Positions 55,708 through 63,787 of a stretch of 64,000 nt of DNA are shown piece by piece (within the stretch, counting starts at the first letter, position 1; each line of letters starts with the position of its first letter). Under the pieces are notes generated by a model. It searched no databases. It was not told where the DNA came from and worked only from the letters and a program-made list of their open reading frames with translations. The translations under genes and the position numbers were made by a program. Origin of the DNA: Paenibacillus glacialis (GTDB taxonomy: Bacteria; Bacillota; Bacilli; Paenibacillales; Paenibacillaceae); the NCBI RefSeq assembly GCF_001637205.1, contig NZ_LVJH01000029.1, forward strand, positions 183,715-247,714, written 5' to 3'.

Positions 55708-55751
55708 GAAAAAAAGCCCGATTAGCATATTTATTATTGCTAATGCGGGCG
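55708..55751 (-). terminator. Rho-independent terminator of the agmatine deiminase-like pseudogene
   Basis: On the minus strand GCCCGCATTAGCAAT pairs with its complement upstream of GGGC-TTTTTT. It lies about 55 nt after the minus-strand stop. Confidence 0.85.
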
Positions 55752-55806
55752 ATGATACTTGCCAGTTTCGAGTTCAAATATTAGAAATAAACTGAAATAA
55801 ACGCGA

Positions 55807-56946
55807 TCACTTTAAATTGACGGGTTGTTGTTGTGTAACACAATGAATCATACCGCCATCTTTATAAAGTTCTCTCACGTCAATTCCAATAACCTTACGG
55901 TCAGGGTATAGTTTCTGAATTGTATCGTTTGCTATTTTGTCATTAGGATCATTATAATTTGGAACTAATACAACGGTATTTCCAATGTAATAATTGATAT
56001 ATGAACCTCTGTACCCCAAATTCTTTCCGTTATCTAACACGACATTGTTTTTGGTAATTGGTAAATACACAACTTGATAAGGCTTGTCAAAGGCATTCTT
56101 AGCGTTCATTAATGTGTTAATATCCTTATTGGAGACGCCCCACTCTTCTAAATCCTCTTCTTTCATTGTAATCAGCGTAGACTTATTATAAAACTTAGCA
56201 AAACCATCAATATGGAAATCTGTAATATCCAGACCTGGCACACCATCTAACCAAATAAAATTCGTAGCGCCAAGATTTTCTTCGATCACTTCTTCAATTT
56301 CTGCTTCTGATAATTTAGGATTTCTATTCTTGTTCGTAACCGCACTACGTGTCGATAAAAATGTACCATTGCCATCTAATTCAAATGCGCCGCCTTCAAG
56401 TACGACTTCATTGAGATCGATGCGTTCCATACCCAACTGTTTGCTGAGTTTGTTCGCAATGGAGGCATCCTTTTTATACGGCGTTTTCTTGCCCCAGCCA
56501 TTAAATCCTCAGTCCATCAGTTTCAGATTTTTATCTTGGTCATATACAAAGATCGGAGCGGTATCTCTTGCCCATACATCGTCCGTAGGAATAATGTAGA
56601 AGTCGATTTTGTCCATATTTAGGCCCTCATCATATAGAAGATCATAAATATATTCTTTTTCGTATTTATCGTAGGCAATAATATGAACATTTTCCCCTTC
56701 ACTTAGAGCGCTTGCCATCTCGATCCAAATGGATTCAAGATTTTCTTTATGTCCATTACCATAGGTAAAGTTATGAGGCCATTGCAACCAAGTACCTTCA
56801 TGCTTGCTGCTCTCATCAGGCATGGTGTAGTAGCCTACATTTTGTTTTTTCATGTTTTGACCCTCATCCGCTTTACTTTGCGCACACCCTAATAAGATCC
56901 CAGCCGTTAATAAAGCTCCAGTGCACAATACAATCATCTTATTCAT
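55807..56946 (-). pseudogene. Agmatine deiminase/peptidylarginine deiminase-like lipoprotein interrupted by one in-frame TGA
   Basis: A 379-codon frame of the guanidino-modifying PPAD/AguA family with a single TGA at 56511-56509. Translation before it ends KLMD and after it continues GFNGWGKKTPY in the same frame, where the family has DWGFN-WG, so TGG has become TGA. All catalytic elements remain: EGGAFELDGNG, the HxD motif DFHIDGF and the nucleophile Cys in IHCVTQQQP. The N-terminus is a lipoprotein signal (GILLGC), unusual for AguA but known for exported relatives. ATG 56946 has AAGGAG 8 nt upstream. A promoterless-looking 60-nt gap separates it from the MerR gene. Confidence 0.88.
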
Positions 56947-57021
56947 GTCCAAATCTCCTTAAGTTCTAGTTGCTTTCTCTTGATGTAGAATAAGCTTTGA
57001 CATTGTGTCAAGGTCAAGCCA

Positions 57022-57849
57022 TTATTGTCTTGATTCGTTAATGATGGGAAAACAGACTTGTGTCACATACTCTTCCACAGGGCAATCACATTCTGAACCT
57101 TTTAAATAAGTTTCATAAGGCGGACCATCCAAATCATAGCCATTGCTTTCTATCCATTCTTCAAGAGCGATATGCGCGTATCCGATATAGTCATAACTTC
57201 CGATATGCAAGGTAGTAGCAATAAGCTTTTTGGGGAGTGTTCTGATTTGCCAATCACATGATGCCTCTTCGTCACTCATATGCACGATTGGGATTATCAA
57301 TTCAATATCGCGATGATCTGGGGTATATTCTTCATCGAAAAAAATAGCAGACGGAACACCAAGTAAGTGAATACTGCTCTCTTCTGCTTTTTCGTATAAG
57401 GAATCAATATACTTGTCCATGTTATCAATATTCATCTTCACTCTTTGACTTAGGACACGGATCTCATTTCTCATGCCGAGCAGGATATCATAAGATCTTC
57501 GTTCGCCTGGAACAAAATCCACCTTGTCGTCGATCATCTCTTGCATTTCTGCAATAATCTGTTTAAATCTATTCATCTCATTTGATAATTCATTGATTTT
57601 CGAGTGAATCAATCCGGTCAACGATTCCCTATCTGATGTCTGAAGGATCGTTCTAATTTCCGGCAGGGAGAATCGATATTCTTTCAGTTTCTTGATCCAT
57701 AATGCCGTCTCTAATTGACTCTTCTCATAATATCTATACCCGTTCGTTGTATCTACATGTACTGGTTTTAAGAGTTCATCCTTATCATAGTGTCGTAACA
57801 TACGTGCACTCATTTTGCACAGTTGTGAAAATCTGCTGATCGTGTACAT
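57022..57849 (-). CDS. MerR family transcriptional regulator with GyrI-like effector domain
   Basis: A 275-residue regulator of the BmrR/BltR style. The winged HTH (TISRFSQLCKMSARMLRHYDK, then NGYRYYEKSQLE) is at the N-terminus, a coiled dimerisation helix follows (about 75-110), and the C-terminal GyrI-like domain (LPKKLIATTLHIGSYDYIGYAH) binds small lipophilic or cationic ligands in relatives. ATG 57849 has GGAAGAG upstream; the frame is open to 57882. The adjacent deiminase-like gene on the same strand may be its target. Confidence 0.9.
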   Translation of the reverse strand: MYTISRFSQLCKMSARMLRHYDKDELLKPVHVDTTNGYRYYEKSQLETALWIKKLKEYRFSLPEIRTILQTSDRESLTGLIHSKINELSNEMNRFKQIIAEMQEMIDDKVDFVPGERRSYDILLGMRNEIRVLSQRVKMNIDNMDKYIDSLYEKAEESSIHLLGVPSAIFFDEEYTPDHRDIELIIPIVHMSDEEASCDWQIRTLPKKLIATTLHIGSYDYIGYAHIALEEWIESNGYDLDGPPYETYLKGSECDCPVEEYVTQVCFPIINESRQ

Positions 57850-58025
57850 ATTTCTCTCTTCCTTCGTATGGTATTTAACCATTATATTATTCTAATACAT
57901 ACGATTCATACAATTATTCGCCAATAAACTATTATGTGTACAATGGTTGAAAATTCCACTATTTAATGCAATAATCACCGGATGAGATAAACAGAAATAA
58001 ATTCTACAACGCTGCTCGGTTATGA

Positions 58026-58674
58026 CAAATACTTTTCAACGGCGTATATGCAGCGAAGGGCTGTCTAGGATTTGGCGGCAAGGGTAAGATAATTGGTTCC
58101 TCAACATTTCTTTTTTTTGCGCATAATGTTGAATTTTTTATAAAAGATGATTTTGCTCCGAATAATCACACTGCACTTAGAACAATTGATGAATTAAATC
58201 AGCGCCTCTTTAATAGATATGGGAAAACACTTGCCTCGTCCTCTTTTCTACATGGCAAAGTACTGCAAATAATGTTTATGCCTATGCATTATGCACAAGA
58301 TGTTGACCCTTCTGGATTTACTTTAGACAGGAAAAAGAATATGTCTACAGTGATAGTTATGTTGATACAGATACGGTAATTATTCGATATGCTGTAAATC
58401 TAGATGAACTGCTGTCTGCTATGATGAATGCTAATGATAAAAATATAGAATCTGCATACTTTTTGGAGCTAATACATCCTTTAAAAAAATATTTGCAATC
58501 TTCTTTTGCAGAATTGGAGTCGGCGGTTAATAAGGATTCTTCACTAAAAAAGAAGTTGGCGTCTTTACCGTCGAGCAAGATTATTATTATTATTATTCTG
58601 ATATGGCGCCTAGTTTCCAAATGGAATCACTGAATTTTGTGAAGGCAAGGAAATCCTGCTCCTTCCGAATGTAG
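58026..58674 (+). pseudogene. Unrecognised gene remnant with two frameshifts and an ATT microsatellite
   Basis: Protein-like sequence runs through three frames: GVYAAKGCLGFGGKGKIIGS to FTLDR (58026 to about 58332), EKEYVYSDSYVDTDTVIIRY to DSSLKKK (to about 58555), and GVFTVEQDYYYYYSDMAPSF to FVKARKS (to about 58674). Each piece ends in a frameshift near an A-rich run. The last frame crosses (ATT)6 at 58580-58597. The N- and C-termini are missing. I do not recognise the family. Confidence 0.65.
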
Positions 58675-58748
58675 TAAAGATGGATGGAAATCTGTCTCAT
58701 AGACAACAAAGACACCCCAATCGGGTGCCTCTCGATTTCGCTCTCTAA

Positions 58749-58782
58749 ATGATATGCTGAACCATATCACAAATATGGCGAA
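58749..58782 (+). repeat. Degenerate hairpin repeat element, copy 2
   Basis: TGATATG pairs with CATATCA across CTGAAC, followed by CAAATATGGCGAA. It is about 27 of 34 identical to the copy at 59952, and runs directly into the SLH gene fragment. Confidence 0.45.
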
Positions 58783-59055
58783 ACGTTCAAACCGAATCAG
58801 ACGATAACCAGAGCGGAAATAGTAGCTATGCATTCAAAAGTAATGAACACGAATTTCGTGAAAAATTCGAAGTTCAAGGATGTTTTAGGTCACTGGGCAG
58901 AGGCAGAGATTGATACATTATCCGATATGGGGATCATAAAGGGTACGACGGACGGTTTATTCAAACCGAACGCTAATGCTACAAGATCTGAATCGTTACT
59001 CTTGATCCTACGCATGCTGAATGCCAGTCTTGATCATTCGCTAGATGTAGAATAG
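58753..59055 (+). pseudogene. 3' fragment of an SLH-domain protein gene
   Basis: The frame is open from 58753 with no start codon at a ribosome site. It encodes the end of one SLH module (TFKPNQTITRAEIVAM) and one full SLH module (FKDVLGHWAEAEIDTLSDMGIIKG, then LFKPNANATRSESLLLILRML) with a natural stop at 59055. Everything upstream of the second SLH module is gone. It is separate from the intact SLH-GH18 gene at 23209. Confidence 0.8.
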
Positions 59056-59283
59056 AAGAATAGAGTTACTTGAATTCGGCAGGTGCTGGTCAAACGGTAT
59101 CTGCTGTTTTTGTATGCGGTTAAGGTAGATACAAAAAATGGTATAGGAAAATTGGGGCATCGGTATCATTGGCGAGTGTGACGTCAACGGCACCTTATTG
59201 GGAAGTGACGGGAGCCTTACACTTACGGTTAGGCAAATCGATGGGGGGAGAACATAGGTTTTCTTCATATTTTCGCATTTAAA

Positions 59284-59316
59284 GTGATACGGAGCCCGTA
59301 TCACAAGTAAGCACAA
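59284..59316 (+). repeat. Degenerate hairpin repeat element, copy 3
   Basis: GTGATACGG and CCGTATCAC form a perfect 9-bp stem around AGC, followed by AAGTAAGCACAA. It lies about 80-115 bp upstream of the SASP gene. The stretch 59056-59283 holds short protein-like scraps but no gene I can support. Confidence 0.5.
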
Positions 59317-59334
59317 GGTTAGGATTTTTTTTAG

Positions 59335-59341
59335 CATCATA
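59335..59341 (+). promoter_or_regulatory. Possible sigma-G -10 element of the SASP gene
   Basis: CATCATA matches the sigma-G -10 consensus CATNHTA, 58 nt before the SASP start. The -35 region is weak (GCACA at a 19-bp spacing). Sigma-G control is expected for this gene class. Confidence 0.3.
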
Positions 59342-59398
59342 TTCTCCAAAAGTTCTGGGTATGTTAGAACAAGACATCGAGGGAAAAGGGAGTGTAGC

Positions 59399-59680
59399 AT
59401 GATGGCAAGAAGAAAGAGAAGATATGTGGTGCCAGGAGTGGAAAAGGGGATGCAGGCTTTCAAAGCAGACGTAATGAAACGCGAAGGATATGCGGTTGAT
59501 CCGAATCTACCCGACGACGTGAAATACGAAGTGGCTAAGGAGCTTGGTGTATCTCTGCATCCAGGTGACAATGGAGGTCTGACTACAGAATCGGTCGGAC
59601 AAGTCGGCGGTAAAATTGGAGGCGCCATGGTACGGGAAATGATCCGTCTCGCACAAGAGCAATTAGCGAACAGAAAGTAG
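59399..59680 (+). CDS. Alpha/beta-type small acid-soluble spore protein
   Basis: A 93-residue SASP that coats and protects spore DNA. The two diagnostic regions are present: KYEVAKELGVSLHPGDNGGLTT (about 42-63, including the GPR protease site region around ELG) and VGGKIGGAMVREMIRLAQEQL (about 69-89). The N-terminus is longer and more basic (MMARRKRRYVV) than in small SASPs. It has GGGAG upstream. It is an intact gene within a decayed region. Confidence 0.92.
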   Translation: MMARRKRRYVVPGVEKGMQAFKADVMKREGYAVDPNLPDDVKYEVAKELGVSLHPGDNGGLTTESVGQVGGKIGGAMVREMIRLAQEQLANRK

Positions 59681-59744
59681 ACCTAAAGACTTCCGAGAAA
59701 GCGGTACTATTCGGGTTCATTTTGCGACTCTCCGAAATAAATAA

Positions 59745-59924
59745 AAAGAATATATTGAGCCTTTTTATCGTGTAGACAAATCACGCTCCCGTCAGATCGG
59801 AGGTGCAGGCTTAGGACTTTCGATTGTTGACAGCATTATCAAAAAGCATAATGGTACGCTTACTGTTACTGTTACTGATAATGAAGATGGCGGAACTTGC
59901 TTTAATGTAATCTTCAATATATAG
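59745..59924 (+). pseudogene. 3' remnant of a sensor histidine kinase gene
   Basis: The frame encodes only the end of a HATPase domain: [13 protein letters not shown], then [19 protein letters not shown] (the G2 box) and a short tail to TAG at 59922-59924. There is no start codon, HisKA box or N box. A (GTTACT)-type hexamer repeat lies in the tail. It is a clear fragment of a lost kinase gene. Confidence 0.8.
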
Positions 59925-59951
59925 CAGTTCGTTTAATGATTCACTGTTAGA

Positions 59952-59985
59952 GTGATATGGTGAACCCTATCATAAATGAGCCGAA
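59952..59985 (+). repeat. Degenerate hairpin repeat element, copy 4
   Basis: GTGATATGG pairs imperfectly with CCCTATCAT across TGAA, followed by AAATGAGCCGAA. It starts 27 bp after the histidine kinase remnant. Confidence 0.45.
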
Positions 59986-60149
59986 TAGATAAACGAAGTA
60001 TACTTTAATCCAGTCGCGTTTGAGTAATGAGAATGTGCTTCGATTACCGGACCCTAAGGATTCCGAGGTGTTGAAGTCGTTTTTTTGGTGATCACCGTGA
60101 TTGATGCTACCTTGCGACGAAGTATTCATCATGATCAAATTGAATATCT

Positions 60150-60177
60150 GCCCTCACTTATAAGCATAGGTGAGGGC
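60150..60177 (+). terminator. Isolated terminator-like hairpin
   Basis: GCCCTCAC pairs with GTGAGGGC, with inner TAT/ATA pairs, and is followed by TGTTTT. No intact plus-strand gene precedes it. The surrounding 59986-60179 stretch holds no gene I can support. Confidence 0.6.
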
Positions 60178-60179
60178 TG

Positions 60180-60467
60180 TTTTGGCTATACATTCATTGA
60201 ATCAAATACGAAGTGTCTAGAGAATGAAGCACCAGCGATGAACCTGACCACAACTCTTTCGGATGAAGTTCATAATAATACTTATCAACCTTTAGGATGT
60301 AATTCATCTCTTCTTAGCGTGTGCAATAAGCGAAAAAAAGTTGTTTTATTTAGCTCAAGCTGTACAGAAATTACAATCAATTTCATATAACGCTTTTCCT
60401 TTAAAAGATCTAATATTTGAAGTCCTTTTTTCAAACTGGAAATTTCATATCCGGAAATCATGCTCAC
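60180..60467 (-). pseudogene. IclR family regulator, truncated and frameshifted
   Basis: On the minus strand 60467-60285 encodes the N-terminal HTH of an IclR protein: SSLKKGLQILDLL, then LELNKTTFFRLLHTL. The frame then stops, and a shifted frame continues KYYYELHPKELWSGSSLVLHSLD, resembling the start of the effector domain, before stopping near 60200. The ligand-binding half is gone. Confidence 0.75.
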
Positions 60468-60531
60468 CTCAATTCATTTATAGCTTATAATAGCTCATTA
60501 ATAACATCAAAAATCGCTTGTTTTGTTTCAC

Positions 60532-60549
60532 TATGTGAAATTTCACATA
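60532..60549. promoter_or_regulatory. Perfect 18-bp palindrome (candidate IclR-type operator)
   Basis: TATGTGAAATTTCACATA is an exact inverted repeat between the IclR remnant and the kinase gene at 60648. Sites of this size and GAAAT/ATTTC core are typical of IclR-family proteins. It would lie in both divergent promoters. Confidence 0.5.
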
Positions 60550-60647
60550 ACTCTGGTAACTTAACATAATAGTGTAACAAGAATTTCGGGTTTATGGTAA
60601 AATGTCTGTGGTAAATAAAAATTGTGGATAGTTGGAGATAGAATTTA

Positions 60648-61538
60648 ATGAATCATATTGACGTTGATTTAGTTGCAAGATTAATACATGAACAATTTCC
60701 TGAATGGTCTGATCTAGATATCAGACCTGTAAAGTATAGTGGGAATGATAATAGAACGTTTCATTTAGGTGAGCATATGAGCGTAAGGTTACCTAGTGCA
60801 GTATCCTATGTTCCTCAAGTGGAGAAAGAACAGTTATGGCTACCCATATTAAACAAAGAACTTACGTTACCCATTTCAACACCATTAGCTAAAGGTAATC
60901 CTAGTGAAGAATATCCATGGCCATGGTCTATCAATACGTGGTTAGAGGGAGAATCATTGTCTCACAACAATATGAATGATCTTAATCAATTTGCAAGAGA
61001 CTTGGGGACATTTTTAATTAAATTGCAATCTATTGATGCTAGTGGAGGTCCTTTAGCAGGGAAGCATAATTTTTATAGAGGTGGATCTATAGCTGTATAC
61101 GATGAAGAGGCTAGAAATGCAATTGAGAATAATAAAGATACTTTGAATGAAGATCTATTGAAAGAAATTTGGGGACTCGCATTAGATTCTAAATGGGATT
61201 CAGAACCTGTGTGGCTTCATGGTGATATAGCACCTGGAAATATCCTGGTTCAGGATGGCAAGCTTTGTGCAGTCATCGATTTCGGGATATTGGGTGTAGG
61301 AGATCCTGCGTGTGATGCTGCAATGGCATGGACATTTTTTGATAGAAATAGTAGAAAGACATTCAAGAATGTATTGAATATGGATGAAGGAACTTGGAAC
61401 AGAGCAAGAGGATGGGCCCTATGGAAGGCTTTAATAACATACAATGGTAATAAAAATTCTAACCAAGCAATAGCAGAAGAATCATATCATGTTATTAATA
61501 TCATCATAGATGATTACGAATCAGAGAAAATAGACTAG
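60648..61538 (+). CDS. Aminoglycoside phosphotransferase (APH) family protein
   Basis: A 296-residue kinase-like phosphotransferase. The catalytic loop is WLHGDIAPGNILV (Asp about residue 193) and the metal-binding motif is VIDFGILGVGDPACD. The N-terminal lobe starts RPVKYSGNDNRTFHLG. Members phosphorylate aminoglycosides, macrolides or housekeeping metabolites; resistance is not implied by sequence alone. The base composition is more AT-rich than the cluster genes around it. The ribosome site is weak (GGAGATAG). A small gene follows after 18 nt. Confidence 0.9.
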   Translation: MNHIDVDLVARLIHEQFPEWSDLDIRPVKYSGNDNRTFHLGEHMSVRLPSAVSYVPQVEKEQLWLPILNKELTLPISTPLAKGNPSEEYPWPWSINTWLEGESLSHNNMNDLNQFARDLGTFLIKLQSIDASGGPLAGKHNFYRGGSIAVYDEEARNAIENNKDTLNEDLLKEIWGLALDSKWDSEPVWLHGDIAPGNILVQDGKLCAVIDFGILGVGDPACDAAMAWTFFDRNSRKTFKNVLNMDEGTWNRARGWALWKALITYNGNKNSNQAIAEESYHVINIIIDDYESEKID

Positions 61539-61556
61539 AAATTTGGAGGCACATCA

Positions 61557-61865
61557 ATGAGTCAACGCTATCGAATTACAAGAGCATTACAGGAAAATGG
61601 AAATGTGGCGCAAACCATATCTTTGGAAGAGTGTAAACAGTATTTCTCGTCCAAAGCTGATTTTTCTTATACAACAGTTTATACGGTGACAGGTTCAACT
61701 AGCATGTCCATTGAGGGCGATTTTTTCATGTGGAGTTACAACGATACTAAGATCCCATTCAGATATTATCAGGGGGATATTTACGTATCCGGTACCAATG
61801 AAGCCGTAATCCCTATTATGATTGAAGTTGCAGGCGAATTAGGGGCGGATGTGCTAGAAGGGTAA
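61557..61865 (+). CDS. Hypothetical 102-aa protein
   Basis: A small soluble protein that I do not recognise. It has a mixed alpha/beta look with an aromatic central stretch (DFFMWSYNDTKIPFRYYQGDIYVSG) and an acidic C-terminus. There is no signal peptide, membrane segment or Cys-rich motif. A strong GGAGG lies 7 nt upstream of the ATG, 18 nt after the phosphotransferase gene, so the two are probably co-transcribed. A terminator follows about 100 nt later. Confidence 0.75.
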   Translation: MSQRYRITRALQENGNVAQTISLEECKQYFSSKADFSYTTVYTVTGSTSMSIEGDFFMWSYNDTKIPFRYYQGDIYVSGTNEAVIPIMIEVAGELGADVLEG

Positions 61866-61965
61866 TTTCTTCAATACTTGTTGAAGGAATTGTCACAGCT
61901 GCGGCTTTACCGTGCACTGAAGTATATCATATTGAATTAACGGTACTCTATAGTGTAAAGATAAC

Positions 61966-61990
61966 AGGCTGCCAGCATCATCGGCAGTCT
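61966..61990 (+). terminator. Rho-independent terminator of the APH operon
   Basis: AGGCTGCC pairs with GGCAGTCT (one G-U) around a loop and is followed by TTATT. Confidence 0.65.
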
Positions 61991-62127
61991 TTATTCAACT
62001 ATACCAGCTAATAGCTTGTCAACATACCAGTAAAGTGAAGCCATATCATGTGATATAGTTAAAATAAACATGCCAAATAACCCTCCAGTTCAAGCAACGA
62101 TTTGGAAGGTTAAACCAATTATTTTAG

Positions 62128-63326
62128 TTAAGCTGGACGGAATGCCTTCTTACTTTTCAAGATGGCATGTAGCCAATGAACTAGCTTATTTGCACATGCG
62201 ACCAATGCCACTTTATGTGGTTTTCCCTCTGTTCTTTTGCGTTCATAAAATTCTTTGAGCCGAGTGTTTCGAGAACGGATAAGTCCACATTGAACAGCCA
62301 TCACCAGCGCGTAACGTAGCTGCCTTGAACCGCGTTTCGTGATTCGATTTCGAGTTGCTGTAAACTTACCTGAAGAAAAGACACTTGGGTCAATGCCTGC
62401 AAAGGCAACTAGCTTTTTAGGATTATCAATTCGGTCGACTTCTCCAATTTCAGATAAAATTGTTGCCGCAATTTTATGTCCAATACCGGGAATTGACTGA
62501 ATTAAATCAATTTCTTCAGCCAGAGCATCTATGTTCTGTTCCAATCCTGTAAGATGCTCTTGATACTGAAGAATGAGGGTAATAAGGACTTTCAAATTAA
62601 TTAAGTGGCTTGCGTACATGGTTTGGTGAAATGGGTTTTGTTTTGCCGCATCTAGCAGCCGTTGAACGCTTTGGTTAATCCAGTCCTCTGAACGTCCTCG
62701 TTTCGAAGAGAGAAGTTCTTTCATTTTAACTTTGAGTGTATCTTCGTCGTCTGCAAAACCGAATATGAGGTTGGGAACTGACTTAAAAACCGTAGCGAAA
62801 TACCTGAATACATAGATCCAAAGACACCTTTGTAAGCAGGGAAAACTTGATCTAGAACAGCTTGGAATTGCAGTTTAGTCTGTACACACATCTTTGAAAG
62901 AGACTCATATTGCCTTGTTAAATAGCGTAGATTGAGCAGTTGCACACCCCTTTTTTTAAAAGGTCCAAACTCTTCTTTGTAGTACAACTCTCCCAACAGA
63001 TAAGCGTCAGCAGCATCTGTCTGTACTTTACGAAGCTGAGACTTCCTAAGCCGATTTGATATGAGCGGATTAATGACAATGTAAATATAGTGATGCTCTT
63101 CTAGGAACTGAACAACGGGGCTTTGGTAATGTCCGGTTGCTTCTAGAATAAGTAAAGGACGTTGTTTGGATACAGACTCAACGTCCTTTAAAACTTGATG
63201 GAGATTCGCTAGACCATCACGAGTGTGCTGGAAATGGAACGTCCCTCTGAATGGGTTTCCGCGCTCTAAAAAGGCTTGTCCATGGCTTTCTTCTTTAGAA
63301 ATATCTAGACCGATAACTGGATTCAT
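62128..63326 (-). pseudogene. IS110-family transposase, split by a frameshift
   Basis: The N-terminal part (63326-62721) has the DEDD RuvC-like domain: IGLDISKEE, LILEATGHY and TDAADAYLLG. The C-terminal part (62724-62128) has the SIPGIGHKIAATIL hairpin region and KRGSRQLRYAL with the catalytic Ser. Together they make about 399 codons, normal for IS110. Near 62740 the frame shifts: the first part reads VLQTTKIHSKLK and stops, while the other frame gives DEDTLKVKMKELL. The ATGA overlap at the junction is accidental; this family has one ORF. ATG 63326 has GGAGAG upstream. Confidence 0.85.
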
Positions 63327-63361
63327 TTCATCTCTCCCTGTATGTGTAGATTTACTGGCAG

Positions 63362-63455
63362 CCCCTACGTTTTCCTCTTGTCGCTCCATAGCATCGCTTG
63401 TTATACGGGATCTTACGTCCCAACCAGCCTCAATCATGGTCATGACAAGTAGGGG
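63362..63455 (-). ncRNA. Candidate IS110 bridge RNA domain
   Basis: On the minus strand a TATAAT at 63466-63461 is followed after 5-6 nt by a segment whose ends pair: CCCCTAC (63455-63449) with GTAGGGG (63368-63362) and, inside, CTTGTC with GACAAG (63382-63377). A small internal hairpin GGGA/TCCC lies between. It sits in the non-coding end 5' of the transposase, where IS110 bridge RNAs are encoded. No -35 was found and no loops were matched to DNA targets. Confidence 0.5.
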
Positions 63456-63539
63456 TGAACATTATAGTGCTCGGGATCAAGTCCCACGGGCAGGTACGTT
63501 CGACCAGGCTACCTTAATCCTTTATGCAAATGAAAAAAG

Positions 63540-63565
63540 GATCAACCAGAAAGAACTGGTTGATC
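63540..63565. repeat. Perfect hairpin near the right end of the IS110 element
   Basis: GATCAACCAG and CTGGTTGATC form a 10-bp stem around AAGAAC-type loop bases. It may be part of the element end or the terminator of a gene displaced by insertion. Confidence 0.5.
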
Positions 63566-63659
63566 TCATAATACGAACGGGCAGGATAGTTTAACTGAAA
63601 CAACTTACATAATTTTCCGTATTAATAGTATTGGATACTTTAGATAAGGAGCTGTTGGC

Positions 63660-63749
63660 GTGGCAAAACTATTATTTGACCCAATGAAACATCCCAAATG
63701 GATTCCACCGCAGACTAAGGCAATGATAGATCGTTTTATTGTGAACTAA
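63660..63749 (+). CDS. Possible 29-aa small protein
   Basis: GTG at 63660 opens a 29-codon frame encoding AKLLFDPMKHPKWIPPQTKA followed by MIDRFIVN, ending at TAA 63747-63749. AAGGAG lies 7 nt upstream of the start, a good ribosome site. It precedes the membrane protein gene by 38 nt. I do not recognise it. It could be a real small protein or the tail of a gene cut by the insertion element. Confidence 0.4.
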   Translation: MAKLLFDPMKHPKWIPPQTKAMIDRFIVN

Positions 63750-63787
63750 TCTTCATTTATCTTAATTGGAAAAGAGGTTTTGAATCA

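Larger units (their letters stand above)
62041..63600 (-). mobile_element. IS110-family insertion sequence (ends approximate)
   Basis: A minus-strand element with a DEDD/transposase_20 recombinase (62128-63326, frameshifted), a long non-coding leader of about 270 bp on the right and a short tail on the left. This layout fits the IS110 group, where the long 5' non-coding end encodes the guide RNA. The ends could not be fixed because IS110 elements lack strong inverted repeats. An 8-bp direct repeat CGGGCAGG at 63487 and 63578 lies near the right end. Confidence 0.75.

Noticed and set aside
56505..56515. Selenocysteine at the in-frame TGA of the deiminase-like gene
   Set aside because: The family has Trp, not Cys or Sec, at this place, and no convincing SECIS-like hairpin follows.
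58695..58735. Terminator-like GACACCC/GGGTGCC stem
   Set aside because: The stem is short with a mismatch, has no T-run on either strand, and no intact gene needs it.
60085..60390. 101-aa plus-strand reading frame
   Set aside because: It has no ribosome site, its translation looks unstructured, and it is antisense to the IclR remnant.
62040..62065. Another copy of the hairpin repeat near CCATATCATGTGATATAG
   Set aside because: It is palindromic, but lacks the shared GAACC centre and the CACAAGTAAGC flank of the four accepted copies.
62715..62745. Programmed frameshifting in the IS110 transposase
   Set aside because: There is no slippery heptamer at the junction, and IS110 transposases are normally a single frame, so mutation is the simpler reading.
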